This document shows, in pieces, positions 56,615 to 64,000 of a stretch of DNA of 64,000 bases. The first letter of the stretch is position 1, and each line of letters starts with the position of its first letter. The stretch is taken from contig CACRSC010000031.1 of the NCBI GenBank assembly GCA_902651635.1, forward strand, positions 1 through 64,000, given 5' to 3'. Origin of the DNA: Mastigamoeba balamuthi (Eukaryota; Evosea; Mastigamoebida; Mastigamoebidae). Made by a program: the position numbers and the translations under genes. The notes under the pieces are model-generated. The model made no database searches and was not told where the DNA came from. It was given only the letters and a program-made list of their open reading frames with translations.

Positions 56615-59364
56615 ATGTGCGCCGAGAGGAAGGGCCCTTGCTTCGTCCGAAATTGCAGCTGCCAGGCCTACCAGCCTCGCTCGAAGGAAGGCAGGCCAAT
56701 TCGCTGCACGTGCGGGTGCGCTACGCTTAGCCTGCTGTGTGCTGAAACTGACCGACTGCACACGCTGGCGCCTGGTTTTCATCAGGCACCTGCCGGTGAA
56801 GCACCGCACAGCCGCGATCCAGTCGATTCCGGAGGCACAGCAAAGGGCGCAAAAACCAGTGCCCCACAGTCCCCCAGGTAAGTCTGAGTTCTCCTTTGGT
56901 TAGTCGGACTGCGTTTTCCTTGCCTAACACACAGCACTGTGGCTGCCCAGTCCCCCAGCCACCCTCAAAGAAGCAGAGGTGCGCCGCGAAGGCAGCAGGA
57001 GTGCCTCAGTCCCCACGCTGTATGGCCGAGTCGCTCGGGGGAACGTCGACAATGGGCGAGGCAGAGGGCCAGCAAGCCTTTGCCAAGTTGGTCAAGGCTG
57101 TCGAGCAGGTCCCCGCCCTGTCGGCCCACATCGAGAGTCGCGAGCACAGTACCGACTACGACGCAAATGCGGCTGAAGCGCAGCAGAAGCTGCTGGGGAG
57201 TTTCTTTCGCGTCCCGCTTCCCGCAGAGGACTTGACCGTGCTGCAGCTGGCTCGCCTGGGCAAGGTCGTGGACTCGCCTGAGCCGATGACCTCTGACGGT
57301 AAAAGGCTCAGCGAGGTTGTGTCGCAATGCATGGGAACGTCGCAGGGCCGCAACCTGATTGCGCTGATCGGCAAGTCTGGCTGTGGCAAAACCACGGCGC
57401 TCATGGAGCTCGCCAAGAAGTTCTATGTCATCCACATGGAGTGCCAGCAGAGCTCTGGAGACATCGGACTCACGATGGCCGATCTCACGCTCGAGTGCAA
57501 CTCTCTACTCGAGGCCGGGCTCTCTGAGGAGATCGGGGACCAGGTGGAGCTTCAGACCAAGATGCGGTTCGCCAGCCACTACCACACAGGCCTGCTCATC
57601 CTCTCGAGGCTAGTATTCCTGTGTGCCGTCATCTCCAAGACGGATGGCACGCCGAGAGGCCGTTGCACTCCGGCTGAGTTCTTCGCCTGCCAGGTCAATG
57701 GCGGTGCACAACTCTCCGCAGCGGTTCTCAAGTACTGCAAGGAGGCCGTCAAAAAGGGGGAGCTCGAGAACCTCTGCTCGCTCGGGAAGGAGTATGCCAG
57801 GAAGCTGTGTGGTCGCCTGGGGCCGTTGCTGGCACTGGACGAGGCTCAAATAACAGCAAAGGCTCTAGGGAGCAAAATCGTGCCGCAGAAAGTGGTGGAA
57901 TCGTCCGATGTTGCGATGCACTGGGACCGCAGGAAGCACTGCTGGAGGGCCGAAGTGGCGCAAGGGATGCTAACTCTGATGCTCCAGACAGCTCAGTACC
58001 TCGGATTTGTTCTTCTCATGGCGGGAACGGAGTCGATGATCTCGTGTGTCCGTGCAGGATGGAAACACGACCACACGGTACACCTTATACTCGGCTTTGA
58101 GTGTTGCGGACTCGGCTGCGCCAAGCCCCGCGAGCTCGTTGGCAAGCTCGTGGATCTCAGTGGCTGCGATGAGGTTTGCGAGGACGAGTTTGACCTTCTG
58201 CGTGGGAGGTTCCGCTTCGCAACTTCCGTTGTGTGGTTCCCGATGAATCTCTTGAATTCGGGCCAAGTCGGCGAGCAGGACAAGCCTCAATTGCTTCGTG
58301 AGGCGATAAGTCGGACTGTTGCCGATGCACTCGAGTCCGCAGTCTCAGATGTCCGCGATTACCTTATAGGAGAGGACAGCGATGGTCGACGCCTCACTCT
58401 CGCCAAGATTGTTCGAGCTGCAGAGGTCCAGAAGGGAGGCCTCGGATGGGTCGAAGCGACCACCGCGGTGGACAGCTTCACGAGGGGCCTGTGCTCTGTG
58501 GCGTGGACATCGAGTGAGGGCACGCAGCTGTCGCTGGACGAGCCGCTCATTGTCCGGGCCATGCGAAGCGGGCTGGGGGAACCCGAACTGGCGGAGACAA
58601 ACACCTGCGCCACGCTTCTGGCGAAAGTGGTCAGCAGCCTAGGGATCGCCCCATCTACCAAGGACAATGCACTCGAGCCCATTGCTCGACGGACACTGCA
58701 GGTTTGCACTTCCATCTGATTCTCGGAGCTTTCTTACCCGTCCTTTATTGCGCAGGGGTTCGATGGCATGGCGATCGACAAGCTTCCGTTCTTGGGCGGC
58801 TCGTCGATTCTGCCAGAGTGGTGCCATCGTCTGCGATTGACAGTGCGAAAGATCGGGACAGCTTCTGCGTTCGGCCTCGAGAACAGCTGCGTCGGGGATG
58901 CTCAGTTCCTCTGCGATGCCGAGAAATACGCTGGAGCCCTGCTGGTCGAGCAGAGAAAAACCAGGCAGGACGGCGCCGGCCACATCGATGGCACGCACAT
59001 GTACTCGCTCGCGATCAAGCTCTCGATCAAGGAGATCGCTGGCAGCGTGCACGAGGACAACGTCCAGTCGAGCGACATACGCCAGTCGTTCCAGAAGGCC
59101 CACTTGACGATCGCCCACGAGGCACGCAGCCTGTTCATCAAGAGCGGAAAGCACAAGCAGATCGAGGGGATCCTTCGCATCCACGTCGAGCTTCCGCAGG
59201 CGCAGCACGCAGCGAGGGAGAAGGTCGTCGTGCAGGGCAACGACGTCCTTGTGTTCGTCAACGACGATAACCTCGAGCAGTTCTTCTGGGACGGATTCGC
59301 CGACGAGACTCTCCGGGACCAAATGGCACCCGTCCGCCGAATCATCCGCGCGTGCTACTCTTAG
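56615..59364 (+). CDS. P-loop NTPase with Cys-rich N-terminus, copy B
   Basis: Near-identical paralogue of 51024-53775. Main exons 56935-58701 and 58756-59364 have exactly the same lengths (1767 and 609 nt) as copy A and the same Walker A (GKSGCGKTT) and LLALDEAQ strand, so both copies appear intact and constrained. The upstream Cys-rich exon begins at 56615 (CFVRNCSC...CTCGCATLSLLC); one Cys of copy A's last pair is Ser here. The clearest difference is the 70-bp inverted block at 58052-58121, giving AGWKHDHTVHLILGFECCGL in place of copy A's sequence. The N-terminal join is unresolved as in copy A. Confidence 0.75.
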
Positions 59365-59609
59365 AACCACCCACATCCGAGAGATCCGCAGACTCGGAGC
59401 CATCGGACCTCGCGATGGCTCGCAAGGAGTTTCCGGTAAATTCTGTGCTTCCCTTGCTCGCGGACTCGGCCGAACTTGACGTTTATGTTTCCCGAAAACC
59501 AGCAAGCCTCTTGTCCAAAAAACCGACCGGGCAGATTTTTCTGAAAGGGGCACCGGACGGAGTTCCTCCTTTTTACTATTGAAACCCGGCACCAACGTAA
59601 CACAGACAG

Positions 59610-61852
59610 ATGGCGGCGCGGTGTTCAGCCCTCCTCCTCTCGCTCTCCTTGACCGCCTTCGCCCTGGTCTCCGTGGCCGTTCTCTCAGCGCTGTCGTCCG
59701 AGCAGACATCAATCAGGGCGTTTGCTGCATCCAACGTGTCTTCCGAGTCGTCGGACATCTCCGACAGATGCAGCGCCATCCCCCAGGGCTCCTCTCACCA
59801 ACGCTGCACCTACGTGAGGTCCGCGTGCTGTCACCTGAGCTGGACACTCGTTCAGACGGTTTTCCGGGCCAGTCTCACAGTGTGCAGCCACTGACGACGG
59901 TACTGACAACTCGCAGGGCCACGTGCGCACCCCTGGGGCTTCTGGACTACCTGAGGTTCACGTTCTGCACAGCCGGAGGTGCACCGTGGGCTGCGGAGGC
60001 CACGCTGGTGCGCGGGGGGCTCCGGGGTCCTTTTTATTCTCCCATAAGGGTTGATTCTCCTTTGCACTCCACACAATTCAAAGTATGCGGCCACTGATAG
60101 GCGCTGTGGCTGACCGTGCTGTTCTACGCGATGGCGGAGATTGCCGAGAGCCACTCCTGCCCGATGCTGTCGTCCCTCTCAGAGTCGCTCAAGATGTCGC
60201 CGGACCTCGCGGGCCTGACGTTCCTCGCGTTTGGCAACGGGTGCGCAGCTCACAGGGAAACTGCTCTCTCCCCAGCACTCCTCCGAGACCCCTGATGCTC
60301 ATTGGCGGGCCCCCAAGTGGCGCCGACGTGTTCTCCTCGTTCGCCGCCATCGTCGACGGCGACTTTGGGATCACCATGGGCCAGCTGCTGGGCGCGGGGT
60401 GCCTGATCACCACTGTCGTCGTCGGCGCCATCGCGCTCGTCTCCCCGCTTCAGCTCAAGCGGTTCTCCTTCCATCGGTGCTGCTGCAGCGCTCTTGCTCC
60501 GACACTCATACCACGAAAACCGCGCAGAGATACGCTCTTCTACGCAGGGGCCCTGGCGCTGGTGATGGCACTCTGCTTCGACGGGCGTGTGTACCTGTGG
60601 GAGGCACTGCTGTTTCTCGCGTACTACACCGCCTTCATCGGGTTTGCCACCGGAGTGCACTACTGGAGCCTGCTCGGGGCCAGACACGGTGCCATTGTGG
60701 ACATGACATCAAGCAATTCTGACAACGCACACACGTACACCCCAGAGCGAGGCAGTGCACTGCCCCGATTGCTCTCACTGCTGGGAATCAGACAGGGGAG
60801 CTCGGAGTTCGAGGAGCATGTGCCTCTTCTCGTCAGAACAGAGGGTCTTCGCTCAGTGGAATCCTCCAGTGCTGTGCTCACCCTCAATGTTACAGACACC
60901 GACATCGAGAAGCCCAAGAGCACCGCTATTCCCGGCGGACTTGGCCCAGGGAAGCGGGGTGTGAGCATCGTAGCTTGGAGCATCCAAAGCTACCGGGACT
61001 TCATCGACTGGGGCGAGAAGAGCTTTGCCGGCAAGGCCATCTACGTGGCGATGCTCCCTCTCTCGCTCACCTTCAACGCAACGCTGCCACACGCAGAGTC
61101 CGGACGATACTGCCCGTGGCTCTTCGTGGTCTCGTCCACGTTCAGCACAATCCCCACGCTCGTCGCCTTTCGAGTCATCACTACGCCATTTGCGCACTTG
61201 CCCATCGCAGTATGGACGTGCAGCGCCTGCCTGGCCATTTCACTGGCAATAGCCCTGGCGTACCGCAAGAGGGAGGAGCTACCACGCGCATTACAAACGG
61301 TGAAGCGCACCCAATAGGTACTGATGATGAAGCAGTAGACTGACGGGTCATGGCTCTGCGCAGAGCGTTGTGCTGTACTCGTTCTGCGGGTCGATGGTGT
61401 GGATGTACGTGATCGCGGACGAGATTGTGTCGCTGCTGACGGTGTTCGGGGCCATCTTCCGGGTGTCGCCGTCGCTGCTGGGGCTGACGGTGCTGTCGTT
61501 CGGGAACTGTGTGACCGACTTTGTGGCCAACATCACGGTGGCGAGGCAGGGCCACCCCGACATGGCGGTGGCTGCGGCGTACGCTGGGCCGCTGTTCAAC
61601 ATGCTGATCGGGCTGGGGGTGGGCCTGACGGTGGCGTGCGCGCGGTCGTACCCGGCGCCGTACCGCATCGTGATGACTGACTCGTCGTTGATCGGGTTCG
61701 TGTTCCTGCTGGGGACGCTGGCGGCGACGGTGGTGGTGGTGCCGCTGCGCCGGTACGTGGTGGAGAAGTGGCTGGGCGTCAGCCTGATGCTCGTGTATGT
61801 GGGCTTCCTCACCCTGTCCATCCTGGCTGTCCTCGGATACATTCACATGTGA
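59610..61852 (+). CDS. NCLX/CCX-type cation/Ca2+ exchanger, copy 3
   Basis: Six exons (59610-59818, 59917-60007, 60101-60240, 60318-60476, 60528-61299, 61364-61852) give 619 residues. The first four exons have exactly the lengths of copy 2 and the same fused alpha-1 exon lacking copy 1's intron. Alpha-1 reads FLAFGNGGADVFSSFAAIVD, alpha-2 LSFGNCVTDFVANITVARQG. The third intron ends in TAG rather than CAG. The C-terminus is shorter (ends LGYIHM) than in copies 1 and 2. It follows NTPase B, and no NTPase follows it. Confidence 0.92.
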
Positions 61853-62566
61853 ACAACACTTCTCATTCGATGACTTGCAACCCAATCTGAAAAGTGTCTG
61901 CCTCTTCCTCAGCACAAACCAAATATCATTCGTCTCAGGCGCAGACAATGAGATTCACAGGCGAATGTTCACCACCATCCATGTACCTTACTGTGAAACC
62001 TGGACAATGTTTGTCGATGATCAGCCCGACATTCCCCCTGTCTGAGTATCCCAATCTTGTATGCGAATCCTCAATCCCAGTAATGGACGTCGGATAGTAG
62101 TCCTGTCCTAACTCCAACCATTCCTTGGATGTTGTGCCTTGCTACCGCGCCACGTATTTATTACGCTACACAAGGGGGGGGGGGGCCCACCATCTAACGT
62201 ATTATAACGTATAGCATGGTAGCACCGCAAAAAATCTACAGCATGCCTGTGCGATTATTGCCAAGACTGATTAATCCCCGTTTCACAGTAGGTAATTCAC
62301 TGTGCCGAAATCCTGTTTCACAGGGTTTATTCAATAAAAAAAACTGGCAGATCTCCAAAACCCTGTAGATTGGCTGACAGTGTTTGCATAGAAGAACAAT
62401 TCGGCAATTGCTTTCTATTTCTACGATTTGTGGGAAATATCTTTTGAGGGGACACGTGTTCGCTTTGAGGTGTTCGCAACGCCCCCCAATCGCGATTTCT
62501 TCGGCAAAAGCAGCAGCACACACGCACACAGCCACATCCACGCACGCGCACCAGCAACTGCACACG
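61853..62566. other. AT-richer spacer with poly-G tract
   Basis: Between exchanger copies 3 and 4. The first ~25 bp still resemble the 3' flank of copy 1 (CGATGACTTGCAA). A G(10) run lies at about 62167-62176. No gene or NTPase copy is seen. Confidence 0.5.
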
Positions 62567-64000
62567 ATGACTCCTCATGGAGCCCTCCAGCGGGCAATGG
62601 CCCTTACCACTTTCACCCTTGTTTGCATTACACTGCTCTCGATAACCCCGCAGGCAGTTTTCATCAGAGCAACTGCCACCCCCGACACCACGCCGCGCGA
62701 TTCCTCAAGCGCCGATGGGACCAGCACTTGCGGAGTCATTCCGCGGGGCTCATCGCACGATCGGTGTGCCTACGTGAGGTCAGTGCTCTTTTTCCGGGGG
62801 TGTGCCTATGGGGGAAATGCAGCAGGACATCATCCTAACATTGAGACTTGATGGATGCGCAGAGCCAATTGCTCACCTCAGGCGCTCCTGGACTATCTGG
62901 ACTTCACCTACTGCAAGGTTGGAGCTGCGCCGTGGGCTGCAGTGGTCATTTTGGTGAGCCCGCACACTCCAGCATTTCAGGCCTCCCTCTGACGCAATTT
63001 GCCCTTGTGATCAGATTCTATGGCTGCTCGTGCTTTTCTATGCTACTGCAGTCATTGCCGAGAGCCATTCCTGCCCGATTTTGCTGTGCCTGTCCGACAA
63101 TCTCAAGATGTCACCAGACATTGCAGGACTTACTCTACTGGCCTTTGGCAACGGGTTCACTCGGGGTGATTTCACTAAAACTCACAAAACCAATTTTGTC
63201 AGTGGTGCTGACGTTTTCTCGTCGTATTCTGCAATTGTCGATGGGGATTTTGGTCTTACTCTGGGTCAACTACTCGGTAAGTCGGTTTCTAACAGATCGG
63301 GCATTTGAATCTTACCGTTTCACAGGTTCTGGGTGCCTAGTCACCAGTGTTATCATCGGTATAATTTCTATCATTGCTCCACTGCAGCTGACGAAGTTCT
63401 CTTTTCTACGGTTCACATGACTTCCTAGGAATCTTCATTGATTTGATTTATCTCCAGGGACACTATTTTCTATGCAGTGGCTCTTGTTCTTGTTGCAGGA
63501 TTATGCTTTGATGGACGGGTGTTCATTTGGGAAGCTCTGTTGTTCCTAGTGTACTATGCTTCCTTTATTGGATTCTCCACTGGAGTTCACTACTGAAGAC
63601 TGCGGAGGGCAGGACATAACTCCACTGCAGTGCCGAATTCGACAGTTCCAGAAAATGACATCGAGATTCCTTCACTTCAGATGAGGTGTGAAGATGCACC
63701 ACATGCATCCCTTGCCATCAGGATTTTCCAGGACTATCAGAGCATAATTGATTGGGAAGAAAAACACACAATCGGCCGGATTGTTCTTGTTATGCTACTT
63801 CCAGTCTCTCTGGCGTTAAACATGACAATACCACGTGGCGAGTCAGGGAGATACAAGCCGTGGCTGTTTGTTGTTGCCTGCACCTTGAGCACAATTCCTA
63901 CATTTGTTGCATTTAAAATGCTACAATTCTCGGCTGCCCACGTGCCAATTGTAGTATGGACATGTATGGCGAGCCTGGCTATCTCAGTGGCCATCTCGGC
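62567..64000 (+). CDS. NCLX/CCX-type exchanger, copy 4, AT-rich, with an in-frame stop; partial at window end
   Basis: Exons 62567-62778, 62863-62953, 63015-63154, 63203-63276, 63326-63410 and from ~63460 to beyond the window. Exons 2-5 have the same lengths as copy 1 (91, 140, 74, 85), including the intron that copies 2 and 3 lack. Alpha-1 is LLAFGNGGADVFSSYSAIVD. Third codon positions are strongly AT-shifted compared with copies 1-3. At 63594-63596 a TGA stands where the other copies have Trp (HYW); downstream the frame stays open to the window edge with recognisable exchanger sequence (GRYKPWLFVVACTLSTIPTF). So this is a recently inactivated gene, a read-through case or a sequencing error. 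Confidence 0.75.

Larger units (their letters stand above)
50229..61852 (+). repeat. Segmental tandem duplication, unit ~5.6 kb (exchanger last exon + spacer + NTPase + exchanger)
   Basis: Homologous points are offset by a near-constant distance: exchanger last exon 50229 vs 55798 (5,569), NTPase ATG 51024 vs 56615 (5,591), NTPase stop 53775 vs 59364 (5,589), exchanger ATG 54033 vs 59610 (5,577). The unit therefore contains an exchanger, its 3' spacer and an NTPase. Copy 3 of the exchanger closes the array without a third NTPase. Confidence 0.85.

Noticed and set aside
63594-63596. TGA as a sense (Trp) codon
   Set aside because: TGA ends convincing genes in this window, such as kinase 1 (1097) and SSR3 (15081), and Trp is otherwise TGG, so codon reassignment is not supported.

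Overview
The window is nuclear DNA of a GC-rich, intron-dense unicellular eukaryote. Genes lie close together on both strands and carry many very short introns (about 38-190 nt), mostly GT-AG with a few GC-AG. There are spliceosomal and ER-translocon genes, a eukaryotic tRNA-Ser(GCU) and tyrosine-kinase-like (TKL) kinases of the kind common in amoebozoans and other free-living protists. I cannot name the species. An amoebozoan-, apusomonad- or metamonad-like flagellate or amoeba is only a guess. TGA, TAA and TAG all end convincing genes, so the code looks standard.

Layout. 1-0.9 kb: 3' end of an unidentified gene. 1.1-8.4 kb: two tandem paralogous TKL kinases on the minus strand. 10.0-12.5 kb: a secreted, probably GPI-anchored GH13 amylase-like enzyme. 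12.9-15.9 kb: an orphan coding exon, then an ER cluster (RNF5/RNF185-like RING ligase, a small tail-anchored protein, TRAP-gamma/SSR3). 16.1-19.2 kb: ORC2 and a SNIP1/Pml1-type FHA splicing factor. 19.4-26.6 kb: a 2,261-residue type I surface protein with a VMO-I-like N-terminus. 27.7-31.9 kb: a catalytically competent myotubularin fused to an SH3 domain and a proline-rich tail. 32.1-34.7 kb: electron transfer flavoprotein beta and a TRAF-zinc-finger/WD40 protein. 35.1-35.7 kb: two identical tRNA-Ser genes in a 163-bp inverted repeat. 35.9-41.2 kb: a ubiquitin-fold protein ending in a CaaX box and two paralogues of an apparently new C2HC zinc-finger family. 41.6-48 kb: eS25, an unknown two-exon gene, an AT-richer gene-poor island, a Sel1-repeat protein, a small protein and a very divergent actin-related protein. 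48.2-64 kb: four tandem NCLX/CCX-type Na+/Ca2+ exchanger genes, two of them separated by near-identical copies of a P-loop NTPase gene.

Exon-intron models were built by hand from splice consensus, reading-frame phase and paralogue comparison. Wherever exon coordinates are listed, the summed lengths divide by three. The most informative region is the exchanger/NTPase array. It shows a segmental duplication of about 5.6 kb, homogenised last exons, a precisely missing intron, a GC-AG donor replacing GT-AG, a 70-bp inversion that keeps the frame open, and an AT-shifted fourth exchanger copy with one in-frame stop.
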